Under the pieces are notes generated by a model, which was given only the letters and a program-made list of their open reading frames with translations, made no database searches and was not told where the DNA came from. A stretch of 64,000 nucleotides of DNA from Mycolicibacterium gadium (GTDB lineage: Bacteria; Actinomycetota; Actinomycetes; Mycobacteriales; Mycobacteriaceae), in contig NZ_AP022608.1 of NCBI RefSeq assembly GCF_010728925.1, positions 1,426,001-1,490,000 on the forward strand, in the 5' to 3' direction. Positions 35,102 through 44,431 of the stretch are shown piece by piece (position 1 is the first letter of the stretch; every line of letters begins with the position of its first letter). A program made the position numbers and the translations under genes.

Positions 35102-36022
35102 GTGTATGCCATGTCATCCGCGTCTGCGCGCGCCAAATCCGACGACGCCCTTCGAACCGAGGGACTGACCAAACGTTTCGGTTCAATCGTTGCGGTCGGC
35201 GACCTGAGTCTTGCCGTCTTGCCAGGGGAAGTCTTCGGCTTTCTCGGCCCGAACGGTGCAGGCAAATCCACCACGATCCGCCTGCTGCTCGGCCTGATCC
35301 GACCCACCGCAGGCACGGTGACGATCTTCGGTCACCCCGCCGACGATGTCCGTATCGCCCATCGGCACTTGGCGTACGTACCCGCCGATGTCGCGCTGTG
35401 GCCGACGATGACCGGCGCTGAGATCCTCGAGTTGAGCGCCAACATCGGTCCCGAGATCGACGCGGAGTACCGGGCGGAGCTCGTCCAGCGTTTCGCACTT
35501 GACTTGGATCAGAAGGGCAAGACCTACTCCAGCGGCAATCGGCAAAAGGTCGCGATCGTCGCCGCCTTTGCCACCCGGGCGCCGTTGTTGGTGCTTGACG
35601 AGCCGACCAGTGGCTTGGACCCGTTGATGGAGCGCGAATTTCGGCGTTGTGTCATCGAGGCCCGCGAGCGGGGCCAGACGGTGTTCCTCAGCTCTCATCA
35701 ATTGGCCGAAGTCGAGGCACTCTGCGACAGGGTGGCCATTCTGCGGAACGGGCGGCTCGTCGAGATCGACTCGATCGCAGAGTTGCGCCGACTGCGCCGA
35801 ACATTCATCGAAGTCACCTATCGCGATGCAGAACCGCAGTTGACAGGCGTGCCCAATGTGAGCAACCTCGAGCGACTTGACGGAAAGCGTCTGCGGTTCA
35901 ATGTGTCAGGGTCACCTGCATTGGCACTCCGCGCGCTTGCCGCGGTCGACATCACGGCCATCGCGATGCACGAACCGACGCTCGAAGAAATCTTCCTGGA
36001 CTACTACGGGAAGACATCGTGA
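35102..36022 (+). CDS. ABC exporter ATP-binding subunit
   Basis: 306 residues from GTG at 35102 (best spacing to GGAAGG; an ATG at 35111 is possible). Walker A GPNGAGKST, the signature region YSSGNRQKVAI (degenerate LSGGQ), Walker B LLVLDEPTSGLDP and the H-loop LSSHQ. It belongs to the drug/tetronasin exporter class. The stop overlaps the permease start. Operon of two genes. Confidence 0.93.
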   Translation: MYAMSSASARAKSDDALRTEGLTKRFGSIVAVGDLSLAVLPGEVFGFLGPNGAGKSTTIRLLLGLIRPTAGTVTIFGHPADDVRIAHRHLAYVPADVALWPTMTGAEILELSANIGPEIDAEYRAELVQRFALDLDQKGKTYSSGNRQKVAIVAAFATRAPLLVLDEPTSGLDPLMEREFRRCVIEARERGQTVFLSSHQLAEVEALCDRVAILRNGRLVEIDSIAELRRLRRTFIEVTYRDAEPQLTGVPNVSNLERLDGKRLRFNVSGSPALALRALAAVDITAIAMHEPTLEEIFLDYYGKTS

Positions 36023-37650
36023 TGACCACGACCCTTGCCGTCCGCCGTGCCCGCATTCACCGCGCGCCGGCCGGCCGAGCGATCATTGGCCTCGCCATCC
36101 GACAGGTGCGGCGCGGCACACTGCTGGTGGGCGGTGTCTGCGCGGGAATGTCCGCCGTGGTGGCCATCCAATATCAGACCACGTTTTCGAGCGAGATCAA
36201 TGAAGGCGCACTGCGCGCGTTGGCGGAAAACCCAGCCATACGAGTGCTTTTCGGAACTCCTCTGGCGCTGGATGATCCGGGAGGGTTCACAGTGTGGCGC
36301 ACCGGCACACCGGTGCTCATGCTGGCCGGCGTGTGGATCATGCTGACCGCTGTCCGGGTTACGCGGGGCGAGGAGGATACCGGGCGCTGGGATCTGTTGC
36401 TGTCCGGGCGAATTCGCAGAGCAGACGTCCTCTTGCGCTACCAACTGGTTCTGGCCGGCGCAGCGTTGACGATCGCCTGCGGAGTCGGCGTCGGAATGGC
36501 CGTCGCGGGCACGGACGCCCACGGCGCAATCATCTACGCCGCCGCATTGTTCGGTGCGACGATGACGTTCGCCGGGCTCGGGTTTCTGTCGGGGCAGATG
36601 ATGCCGAGCAGGTCTTCGGCCGCCGGCCTCGCCGCAGGCCTTCTGGGATCAGCTCTGTTGGTACGGATGCTCGCCGATGGAGTATCGACTCTGGCATGGT
36701 CGGCATGGATCAGCCCGCTGGGTCTCATCGCTCGGGCGGCGCCATATGCCGAGAACCGAATCGCTCCGCTGTTGGTGCTGGCGGGCTATGCGGTCGTGCT
36801 GATGGTGGGCGCAGTCGCGGCCGCGTGTCACCGCGATCTCGGCGCCGGGCTGGTTACTGTCTCGGCGCAACGTTCGGGGCGCGTGGGCCTACTCGGGTCG
36901 TTGACGGGTTTCGCAGCGCGCCGCGCCCTGCGTCCCACGGCCGGGTGGGCCGCGGCGATAGGCACTTACTTCGTGATCGTCGGAGCGTTGATCGCCTCGA
37001 TGCTCGACTTCTTCGAAGCGAATCCGCGGTTCGCTGAATTAGCCGCGGCGGCGGGTTTCGCGGGCCTGAACACGGCGGAGGGTTTTGTCGCCGCATTGTT
37101 CAGCCTGATGACGATCGCGACGGGGTTGTTCGCGGTGGCGCGGCTTGCGGCCTTCGTCAATCACGAGACAGCACGGCTGTGGACCATGTCGTTTGCCTCG
37201 CCGTGCTCTCGTGAACGCTTGCTGGGCACTGAGATAGCAGTTACCGCAGTTGGATTGGCGTTGTTGCACCTCGTCGCAGCAGCGGCCGTATGGAGTGGGG
37301 CTGCGCTCACCGGCGCCCCACTGCGGATCGGCGATGCACTGGCAGGCGCCCTCAACACCGCCCCCGTTGCGTGGCTGGCACTCGGCGCGGCGGCCCTAGC
37401 CGTCGGCTGGCTCCCGTCGGCGGTGGGCGCCGTGGGTGCGCTGCCTGTGGTCGGGGGGTTTCTGCTCAACGTCATCGCCGAAAGCATGCGGGCTCCGGCG
37501 TGGGTGCTGAACATCTCGCCGTATGTGCATATCGCGGCGGTGCCGTCGGCTTCACCCGAGGTTCTGGCCACGATCACGTTCCTGGTTGTCGGAGGAGCGC
37601 TTACGGCAGTGGGAATCGCGGGCTACCGCCGGCGCGATTTGACCTCCTGA
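36019..37650 (+). CDS. ABC exporter permease, tetronasin/TnrB-like
   Basis: 543 residues, starting at GTG 36019 or ATG 36022. About 12 predicted membrane helices in two halves, with a loop near residue 110-135 (VRVTRGEEDTGRWDLLLSGR), the coupling segment of this family. Pairs with the ATPase just upstream to export an unknown hydrophobic compound or antibiotic. Confidence 0.85.
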   Translation: MMTTTLAVRRARIHRAPAGRAIIGLAIRQVRRGTLLVGGVCAGMSAVVAIQYQTTFSSEINEGALRALAENPAIRVLFGTPLALDDPGGFTVWRTGTPVLMLAGVWIMLTAVRVTRGEEDTGRWDLLLSGRIRRADVLLRYQLVLAGAALTIACGVGVGMAVAGTDAHGAIIYAAALFGATMTFAGLGFLSGQMMPSRSSAAGLAAGLLGSALLVRMLADGVSTLAWSAWISPLGLIARAAPYAENRIAPLLVLAGYAVVLMVGAVAAACHRDLGAGLVTVSAQRSGRVGLLGSLTGFAARRALRPTAGWAAAIGTYFVIVGALIASMLDFFEANPRFAELAAAAGFAGLNTAEGFVAALFSLMTIATGLFAVARLAAFVNHETARLWTMSFASPCSRERLLGTEIAVTAVGLALLHLVAAAAVWSGAALTGAPLRIGDALAGALNTAPVAWLALGAAALAVGWLPSAVGAVGALPVVGGFLLNVIAESMRAPAWVLNISPYVHIAAVPSASPEVLATITFLVVGGALTAVGIAGYRRRDLTS

Positions 37651-37671
37651 GTTGGCATTCGCATCTCGTCA

Positions 37672-38415
37672 TCAGGTGTTCTTGGCGACGAATCGTCGGA
37701 AAAGTGGCCACGCGATGGCCACGTTGTAGATCACGCCGGCCAGCACGTACGGCCACCAGGTTCCATGCGCACTGGCCACCCAGAACGCTTTGGCCGCCCA
37801 ATACGGCGGGAGCACGCCGAATGCCAGGTTCCACGCAGAGTCGATGAACCACGGCAGACACGGCAATCCGGCGATGAGCATGCCGAGGGCGCGAACCATG
37901 GCGATGCCTTGGATCTTGTTGCCCGCGACGGCCACGATCACCAACAGTGTGACGACCGCTGACAATCCGGCGAGCAGGCCGATCGGTATCAGGATTGGGA
38001 TCAGTCCGGGTTGGAGTATCCCGCTGAGCGACATCGTCGCCACCACGTAGACAGTCGTCACCACCATCACCGTGCCGGCACGGTAGGTGAAGTACGTCGA
38101 CAGCGGCACCGGCGTCACTCGCAGCGCGCTCATCGTGCCTGCGTCGACCTCATCGAGAACGAGGAATGCCCCGAGTCCCCCGGCGATGATGATGCTTGTC
38201 AGCAGTAAGAAGGCGGTGAGAACGAGCGGATAGTACGGAACCAGATCGAAGTCGTACCTAGCCGCGAGCATGTCGGTGAACAACGGGACGAGTATGACGA
38301 CTCCGACCGTCCAGATGACGGGCGCCAAAACGATCATGACCAGCAGCGGATCACGGTGGGTACCGCGAAAATCGTTGCGGCCGAAGGCTGCCAAAGCTTT
38401 GCGGGACGTCGTCAT
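37672..38415 (-). CDS. ABC-2 type permease, Rv2686c-like
   Basis: 247 residues with six membrane segments. The segment LVLDEVDAGTMSALRVTPVP is the conserved ABC-2 coupling helix region. Its ATG overlaps the stop of the second permease. Last gene of the ATPase-permease-permease operon that corresponds to Rv2688c-2686c of M. tuberculosis, which has been linked to fluoroquinolone efflux. Confidence 0.85.
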   Translation of the reverse strand: MTTSRKALAAFGRNDFRGTHRDPLLVMIVLAPVIWTVGVVILVPLFTDMLAARYDFDLVPYYPLVLTAFLLLTSIIIAGGLGAFLVLDEVDAGTMSALRVTPVPLSTYFTYRAGTVMVVTTVYVVATMSLSGILQPGLIPILIPIGLLAGLSAVVTLLVIVAVAGNKIQGIAMVRALGMLIAGLPCLPWFIDSAWNLAFGVLPPYWAAKAFWVASAHGTWWPYVLAGVIYNVAIAWPLFRRFVAKNT

Positions 38416-39128
38416 CACTCGCCCCCAGCCTTGGCGATCACGCAGCGGCCGAACAGCGCCTTGGCGCCCACGTACAGCACCGCCACGCTGACGACGGGAT
38501 ACAGCACCGCGTAGGTGAACTGCCACGCCGACAACGTCACCTGATCAAAGGCCTGGCCGAGCAGCAGCAGAGGTCCGAGAGTCGGAATCGCATAGAGCGC
38601 CGGGTTCTCCCACACCCCGGAGTAGTACAACGCCGGCAGTCCTGTCATCACTGCGAGTGGAACAGTCGCCGACATGAACCAATCGCTGACCGACGAAAAT
38701 GGCAGCGAGGTGATGAAACCGACGAGCAGGTTCAGCAGCGTGCCGAGCACCACGCCGGCCAGCAGTGGCAGCGGACGATAGGACAGTCCGTGCGCCACCG
38801 TCACAACCACGAACGCGACAAGAACCGAAACAAGCGATAGCACAGCGAGTTTGGCGCTCAGGTACTCCCAAAATCGTAAGGGCGTCGAAATGACGGCTCC
38901 GAGTGTGCGCTCCTGCTTCTCGAAGAACACTGAGCCGCCGATGAAGAAAAAACCGATGATCGCGATGTCGCCCAAGAGGACGTACGGCTCGACGATCAGC
39001 CGCAGGTCATATGACATAGGCAGCAGCACCGTCAGCCAGATGAGTCCGGAGAAGACCGCCGCATGCAGGAACTTCTGCCTGATCTGAAGTGTGACCTCGA
39101 GTCGCAGTGTGCTCAGCAACCGCGTCAC
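38415..39128 (-). CDS. ABC-2 type permease, Rv2687c-like
   Basis: 237 residues from a GTG that overlaps the ATPase stop. Six membrane helices; EKQERTLGAVISTPLRFWEY is the coupling region. It forms a heterodimeric pore with the next permease. The overlaps on both sides show strict translational coupling. Confidence 0.85.
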   Translation of the reverse strand: MTRLLSTLRLEVTLQIRQKFLHAAVFSGLIWLTVLLPMSYDLRLIVEPYVLLGDIAIIGFFFIGGSVFFEKQERTLGAVISTPLRFWEYLSAKLAVLSLVSVLVAFVVVTVAHGLSYRPLPLLAGVVLGTLLNLLVGFITSLPFSSVSDWFMSATVPLAVMTGLPALYYSGVWENPALYAIPTLGPLLLLGQAFDQVTLSAWQFTYAVLYPVVSVAVLYVGAKALFGRCVIAKAGGE

Positions 39129-40027
39129 GTCAGCTGCCTTCCGGTGGTTTCGACGAACACGTCGTCGAGCGTGGCCTCCTTGCTGTGAATGGTCTCCACC
39201 TCGCGCCCGCGTAGCAGGGCATGGAAGGCGGGATCGTCGGCCAGCCGATCCATATCGAAGTCGGCTGCCTCGAACGTGCCGTCGACTCCGCGATAGGTCA
39301 CCCGCACTTGTCGCTGGCTTCGGGCTACCTTGAGCTCGGTGGGCGTATCGAGAGCGACGATGCGCCCATCGACAATGAAAGCGACTCTGTCGCACAGCTC
39401 GTCGGCAGTCGACATGTCGTGAGTGGTGAGAAAAACGGTGCGCCCCCTGGCCTTGAGCGCCAGGATCATGTCCTTGACCTTACGTGCGTTCACGGGGTCC
39501 AGGCCCGATGTGGGCTCGTCGAGGAACAACAACTCGGGGTCGTTGAGTAGCGAACGCACAAACGTCAAACGCATCTGCATTCCTTTGGAGTACTTGCCGA
39601 CTCGGAGTTTCGCGTGTTCTGCCAACCCGACGGCATGCAATAGCTCCAAGGGGTCCAGCGTGTCGACGTCGTACAAGGACGCGAAAAACTTCAAATTCTC
39701 GAGCCCGGTGAGCTTCTGATAATGGTTCGGCAGCTCGAAGGACACGCCGATGCGCTGGTAGTAGTCGGGACCCCAGGCCCGCGGTTCCCTGCCCCAGACC
39801 GCAGCTTCACCCCCGTGGCCGCCGAGCAGCCCGATCAGAAGTTTTTGTGTCGTGGACTTACCCGCTCCGCTCGGACCCAGGAATCCGAAGATTTCTCCCC
39901 GCCCCACCGAGAAGTCGATCCCGCGGACCGCCGGCTCGGCGCTCTTCGGATAGGCGAAGGTCAGTCCGCGGACGCGAATGACCTCAGCTGTGGCACTGCA
40001 TGCGGCGGTCGGCGGGCTGGTCTGCAT
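39125..40027 (-). CDS. ABC exporter ATP-binding subunit, Rv2688c-like
   Basis: 300 residues from the ATG at 40027, preceded by AAAGGGAG. Walker A GPSGAGKSTT, signature YSKGMQMRL, Walker B LLFLDEPTSGLDP, H-loop LTTHD. The leader holds the shared 17-nt element, and its promoter overlaps that of the divergent MarR gene. Confidence 0.93.
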   Translation of the reverse strand: MQTSPPTAACSATAEVIRVRGLTFAYPKSAEPAVRGIDFSVGRGEIFGFLGPSGAGKSTTQKLLIGLLGGHGGEAAVWGREPRAWGPDYYQRIGVSFELPNHYQKLTGLENLKFFASLYDVDTLDPLELLHAVGLAEHAKLRVGKYSKGMQMRLTFVRSLLNDPELLFLDEPTSGLDPVNARKVKDMILALKARGRTVFLTTHDMSTADELCDRVAFIVDGRIVALDTPTELKVARSQRQVRVTYRGVDGTFEAADFDMDRLADDPAFHALLRGREVETIHSKEATLDDVFVETTGRQLT

Positions 40028-40029
40028 CG

Positions 40030-40097
40030 GGTCGCTCCCTTTCACGCACGGATATGAAACTTCCGACCAGACTTCCCGGAGCGCCGCCATCACTATA
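40030..40097 (-). promoter_or_regulatory. leader of the Rv2688c-like operon with shared 17-nt element
   Basis: Minus strand: -10 box TATAGT (40097-40092), 12 bases, element CCGGGAAGTCTGGTCGG (40079-40063). GGTCG of the element (40068-40064) can pair with CGACC at 40034-40030, between the ribosome binding site and the ATG. The outer stem pair is T-A here instead of G-C, a compensatory change. Confidence 0.65.
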
Positions 40098-40109
40098 CTG
40101 AAGTTTCAG
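40094..40109 (+). promoter_or_regulatory. marR promoter and operator
   Basis: -10 box TATACT (40094-40099) overlaps the palindrome CTGAAGTTTCAG (40098-40109). The half-site GAAGTTTC recurs inverted as GAAACTTC at 40056-40063, in the leader of the divergent ABC operon. The layout suggests that the MarR product controls itself and the exporter. Confidence 0.55.
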
Positions 40110-40137
40110 AAAATTCAGAAGTCTGTAGAGGAGATCC

Positions 40138-40590
40138 GTGTCCAGCCCCGCTGACCTGCAGAGGGCAGCCGAAGAGCTTGCCCTCGTGTTGACGAATCAC
40201 GGGCTGCAGCGGATGACGGCGAGGGTTCTTGCGACGCTGCTGTTCACCGAACAACCGAGCTTGACCATGAGTGAACTCGCTGAACAGCTACGCGCGAGCA
40301 ATGGCGCGATCTCCACCGCGATCAAGATGTTGAGCTCGGTGGGTCTGGTCGAGCGACAACCGGCGCCGGGCAGCCGCCGCGAACATTACCGCCTGCGTGA
40401 CGACGCATGGACCGTGCTGTACACCAACCAGAACGCCGTACTCGCGGCGATGAGAAGTGCCGCCGAGGCGGGAATCGAGGCGACGGCGGCGGACAGTCTC
40501 GCCGGCCGACGCCTGGCCGAGATGCGTGACTTCTACGACTTCTTGCTCGCCGAGATTCCGGCCCTGCTGGAACGGTGGCGTGCAAAGTAG
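40138..40590 (+). CDS. MarR/GbsR-type winged-helix regulator
   Basis: 150 residues from GTG after GAGGAG. The winged helix is in LTMSELAEQLRASNGAISTA and VGLVERQPAPGSRREHYRL. Long flanking helices serve dimerisation. It is divergent from the exporter operon and has a palindrome over its own -10 box. Ligand unknown; drug or lipid sensing is typical. Confidence 0.88.
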   Translation: MSSPADLQRAAEELALVLTNHGLQRMTARVLATLLFTEQPSLTMSELAEQLRASNGAISTAIKMLSSVGLVERQPAPGSRREHYRLRDDAWTVLYTNQNAVLAAMRSAAEAGIEATAADSLAGRRLAEMRDFYDFLLAEIPALLERWRAK

Positions 40591-40617
40591 GCGCCCGCGA
40601 GGATTTGTCGGATAGCT

Positions 40618-41088
40618 TTGAGCCTCGTGATCATCGAACGGCAGAACATCGTCGATGCGCCCGTCGAGCGGGTGTGGGCCCGTGTGGTCACACCCGAGGG
40701 CATCAATGACGAACTGCGGCCGTGGATGACGATGTCGATGCCGCGCGGCGCGAAAGACCACACCGTGGAGACCGTGCCCATCGGAACCCCGATCGGTCGC
40801 TGCTGGATGCGACTGTTCGGCGTGTTGCCATTCGACTACGACAACCTGATGATCGCTGAACTACGGCCGGGCCGCGGATTCGACGAGCAGTCGACGATGC
40901 TGTCCATGCGCAGCTGGCGCCACGAACGCACGCTGCATCCCGATGGGGACACGAAAACCGTTGTGCGAGATCGTCTCACCTTCGAGCTGCGCACTCCCCT
41001 GCGGGTGCTGACACCTGTAATCGGCGCCGGGATTCGCGCGCTGTTCGGACATCGACAGCGACGGCTGCAGCGGTATTTCGATAGCTGA
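40618..41088 (+). CDS. SRPBCC-family protein
   Basis: 156 residues from TTG (GTG at 40627 is an alternative). NIVDAPVERVWARVVTPEGI and the C-terminal long helix (RALFGHRQRRLQRYF) define the START-like fold. Probably cotranscribed with the regulator, 27 bases upstream. Ligand unknown. Confidence 0.75.
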   Translation: MSLVIIERQNIVDAPVERVWARVVTPEGINDELRPWMTMSMPRGAKDHTVETVPIGTPIGRCWMRLFGVLPFDYDNLMIAELRPGRGFDEQSTMLSMRSWRHERTLHPDGDTKTVVRDRLTFELRTPLRVLTPVIGAGIRALFGHRQRRLQRYFDS

Positions 41089-41119
41089 TCGGCTCGCGGC
41101 CCGGAGCATGGCAGCGGCG

Positions 41120-42361
41120 TCAGCGTGTCAGCACGGCGACGCATTCGACGTGGTGAGTCAAGGGGAACGAGTCGAACACCCGCAGATCTTCGACGGCGTA
41201 TCCGTGGCCGCGGTACAGCCCGATGTCGCGGGCGAACGAGGCGGCCTCACAACCGATGTGAATCACCCTCGGCACCTCGGCGTCGGCCAGCAGGTCGATC
41301 ACCTCGCGGCCGGCTCCCGTTCTCGGCGGGTCCAGCACCGCGACGTCGGCTCTCCCCCGCTGACCGGTCAACGCCCTTCTCACGGAGTCGGTGACGACGG
41401 AGACCCATCCCAGGTCGGCCAACGCCGCGCGCGCCGAGCGTGACGCCCCGCGCGACGTGTCGACGGTCAGGACCCTCCCGGTGTCGCCGACGGCCTGCGC
41501 CAGCGTCGCCGCGAAAATCCCTGCCCCGCCGTACAAATCCCATGCCGTCATGCCCGGGCGCAGTTGAGCCCATTCGGTCACCAGCTCGGTGTAGACCCGC
41601 GGGGCGTCGCGGTGCGCCTGCCAGAACGCGGTCACCGGTACCCGCCACACGCGGTCCCCGACGCGCTGCACCGCCTCGTACTCGCCTTCGATGGCGTGCG
41701 TGGCGGACTTGCGGCCCTCACGCGGACCCGACTGCACGACGTGGCGGTCACCATCGTCGTCGACGGCGACGTGGACATGGGCACCGTGCGGCCAGACCCA
41801 GTCGTTGACACCGTCGAGCATGCCCGCCGGCAGCTGCGCACAATCGAGATCGGTGACCAGCTCGGCGCTGTGGTAGCGATGAAATCCCGCCTTGCCCCGC
41901 GCAGAGGTGTCCAATCGCACGCGGGTTCGCCAACCGGTGACCCCGCCCTGACCCACCGGCTCGGCCACCGCGACGGCCTCGTCGCGCCATGCATATCCGC
42001 CCAGCCGCACCAGCTGATTGGCGACGACCGCACCCTTCAGCCGCCGCGCCGCAGCCGGATCGGCAAAAGCCAGATCGCAACATCCGGCACCGTCCACCCC
42101 GGCGATCGGGCAGATCGAGGCGACCCGGTCGGCAGACGGATCGATGACCTCGACAACGTCGGCGTGCCAATATGATCCGCGATCCGAGGCGCCGTCCCTG
42201 ATCCGGACGCGGACGGTCTCACCGGGCAACGCGTAGCGCACAAACACCACCCGCCCTTCATGGCGCGCGACACAACTGCCGCCGTTGGCAGGCGGCCCCA
42301 CGGTCAAGGTGAGTTCGGTCGGCGAGCCGGGTGGCCCGCCGACCCTTTCGTCGCCGCTCAA
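41120..42361 (-). CDS. TrmA/RumA-type 23S rRNA or tRNA uracil-5 methyltransferase
   Basis: 413 residues from TTG overlapping the permease stop. An N-terminal TRAM domain (about 1-70) is followed by a segment with SAM motif I AWDLYGGAGIFAATLAQAVG, the DPPRTGAG motif and a C-terminal catalytic-type Cys/Glu region (HIGCEAASFARDI). Corresponds to Rv2689c. Cysteines of an Fe-S site are partly present near the N-terminus (SICPIAG, GCCDLAF). Confidence 0.85.
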   Translation of the reverse strand: MSGDERVGGPPGSPTELTLTVGPPANGGSCVARHEGRVVFVRYALPGETVRVRIRDGASDRGSYWHADVVEVIDPSADRVASICPIAGVDGAGCCDLAFADPAAARRLKGAVVANQLVRLGGYAWRDEAVAVAEPVGQGGVTGWRTRVRLDTSARGKAGFHRYHSAELVTDLDCAQLPAGMLDGVNDWVWPHGAHVHVAVDDDGDRHVVQSGPREGRKSATHAIEGEYEAVQRVGDRVWRVPVTAFWQAHRDAPRVYTELVTEWAQLRPGMTAWDLYGGAGIFAATLAQAVGDTGRVLTVDTSRGASRSARAALADLGWVSVVTDSVRRALTGQRGRADVAVLDPPRTGAGREVIDLLADAEVPRVIHIGCEAASFARDIGLYRGHGYAVEDLRVFDSFPLTHHVECVAVLTR

Positions 42362-44355
42362 TCCAGAAAGCCCCTGCGTGCGTCGCCGGGAGCGGACTGT
42401 GGCGCCAGCGTTTTCAGGCGCTCCGACGAACTTAATTGCCACGGAACCGATGTCACCATCACGTTAGGCTCGAACAACAGCCTGCCCTTGAGTCGTAGCG
42501 CGCTCTGGTTGTGCAACACCTGCTCCCACCAGTGGCCGACCACGTACTCGGGGATGAACACCGTCACGACGGTGCGCGGTGACTCCTTGCTGACCCGCTT
42601 GACGTAGTCGAGCACGGGGCGGGTGATCTCTCGGTACGGCGAGGCGATCACCTTCAACGGCGTGCTGATGTCGCTGCCCTCCCATTTGTGCACCAGCGCA
42701 CGCGTCTCAGCGTCGTCGACGCTGACCGTGATCGCCTCGAGTACGTCGGGGCGGGTGGCCCTGGCATAGGCCAGTGCCCGCATGGTCGGCAGGTGCAGCT
42801 TGGATACCAGCACGATCGCATGGTTGCGACTCGGCAACACCATGCCGTCGGCCTCTTCGGCCTCTTGCGCCTCCAGTTCGCGCGCCACGGTGTTGTAGTG
42901 CTTGTGAATGGCTTTCATGATCACGAACAAACCACCCATCGCAAGAATGGCGATCCAGGCACCGACGAGGAACTTCGTCACCACGACGATGATCAGAACC
43001 GTTCCCGTGCAGAGCAACCCGATGAAGTTGATGATTCGGGAACGCTTCATCTCGGCACGGGCGGAGGGCTCGGTCTCGGTGCGCAACAGCCGCGTCCAGT
43101 GGCGCACCATCCCAATCTGGCTGAGGGTGAAGGATACGAAGACCCCGACGATATACAACTGAATGAGCGCGGTGACCTCGGCCCGGAACGCGACGATGAA
43201 TGCGATGGCGGCGAGTGCGAGAAACAGGATGCCATTGGAGAACGCCAGCCTGTCGCCGCGGGTATGCAACTGTCGGGGCAGGAAACGATCTTGCGCCAGA
43301 ATCGATCCCAGAACCGGGAAGCCGTTGAATGCGGTGTTGGCCGCCAGCACCAGGATCAGCGCCGTGACGCCGGCAATCAAGTAGAGCCCGATCGGAAAAT
43401 TGTGGAAGACCGCGTCGGCGAGCTGAGTGATGAGGGTTTTCTGGTCATAGTCGGGCGGGGCACCGACGAGTTGTTCACCGGGGCGCTCTGCGATCTGCGC
43501 ACCCGTTGCCTTGGCCAGCATGATGATGCCCATGAACATCGAGATGGCGATCGCGGCCAGCAGCGCCAGCGTCGTTGCCGCGTTACGCGACTTCGGTTTC
43601 CGGAACGCCGGCACGCCATTGCTGATCGCCTCCACGCCGGTCAACGCGGCACTCCCGGAGGAGAACGCCCGCGCCACAAGGAAAACCAGCGCGAAACCGA
43701 GGATCTCGCCGTGCTCAGAATGCATCTCGAAGCCCGCCGACTCCGCTTGCAGTGGTCGACCGAGCACATAGATCTGAAAGAATCCCCAGCCGAGCATGAC
43801 GTATATGCCGAACATGAAGGCATAGGTGGGGATCGCGAACGCGGTGCCGGACTCCCGAACGCCACGCAGGTTGATCGACGCCAACAGCAGGATCGCGATG
43901 ACGGCGAACAACACCTTGTGCTGACCGACGAACGGCACGGCCGACCCGATGTTCGACATTGCCGAGGCCATCGATACCGCCACCGTCAGTACGTAGTCGA
44001 CCAGCAGCGCGCTCGCGACCGTCAGGCCCGCGGTCGGGCCGAGGTTTGTGGTGACCACCTCGTAGTCGCCACCGCCCGACGGGTAGGCGTGCACGTTCTG
44101 CCGATAGCTGGCGATCACGATCACCATCACCACCGCAACCGCTAGTCCGATCCAGGGCGCCATCGAGTAGGCCGCCAGGCCCGCGACCGAGAGCACCAGA
44201 AAGATCTCCTCCGGCGCATAGGCGACGGAGGACATGGCGTCGGAGGCGAACACCGGCAGGGCGATCCGCTTGGGCAGCAGGGTGTGCGACAGCTTGTCGC
44301 TGCGGAACGGACGGCCCAGAACCAGCCGCCGCGTGACGGTCGAAAGCTTTGACAC
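42358..44355 (-). CDS. APC-superfamily permease, Rv2690c-like
   Basis: 665 residues from the GTG at 44355 (VSKLSTVTRRLVLGRPFRSD). Twelve membrane helices with the APC signature SSVAYAPEEIFLVLSVAG, then a cytoplasmic C-terminal domain of about 170 residues rich in VVTVFIPEY-type strands. It resembles K+ or amino acid transporters regulated by a universal-stress-like domain. It is divergent from the TrkA-like ceoB gene, which supports a K+-linked role. Confidence 0.8.
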   Translation of the reverse strand: MSKLSTVTRRLVLGRPFRSDKLSHTLLPKRIALPVFASDAMSSVAYAPEEIFLVLSVAGLAAYSMAPWIGLAVAVVMVIVIASYRQNVHAYPSGGGDYEVVTTNLGPTAGLTVASALLVDYVLTVAVSMASAMSNIGSAVPFVGQHKVLFAVIAILLLASINLRGVRESGTAFAIPTYAFMFGIYVMLGWGFFQIYVLGRPLQAESAGFEMHSEHGEILGFALVFLVARAFSSGSAALTGVEAISNGVPAFRKPKSRNAATTLALLAAIAISMFMGIIMLAKATGAQIAERPGEQLVGAPPDYDQKTLITQLADAVFHNFPIGLYLIAGVTALILVLAANTAFNGFPVLGSILAQDRFLPRQLHTRGDRLAFSNGILFLALAAIAFIVAFRAEVTALIQLYIVGVFVSFTLSQIGMVRHWTRLLRTETEPSARAEMKRSRIINFIGLLCTGTVLIIVVVTKFLVGAWIAILAMGGLFVIMKAIHKHYNTVARELEAQEAEEADGMVLPSRNHAIVLVSKLHLPTMRALAYARATRPDVLEAITVSVDDAETRALVHKWEGSDISTPLKVIASPYREITRPVLDYVKRVSKESPRTVVTVFIPEYVVGHWWEQVLHNQSALRLKGRLLFEPNVMVTSVPWQLSSSERLKTLAPQSAPGDARRGFLD

Positions 44356-44431
44356 GAGTGCCAAGGGTAAGCCCAGAGGGGAATGGTTGTAGCGTTCCGA
44401 GTGCGCAGGTTCGACCGGAAGGGACCAACAG

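Noticed and set aside
34941..40079. Inverted copies of the 17-mer as terminal repeats of a transposon carrying the ABC genes
   Set aside because: Three copies exist, all with the same orientation and distance relative to a -10 box and a start codon; no transposase or target duplication is seen.
42688..44145. Plus-strand 485-codon open frame
   Set aside because: Antisense of the APC permease; His/Arg/Gln-rich shadow composition.
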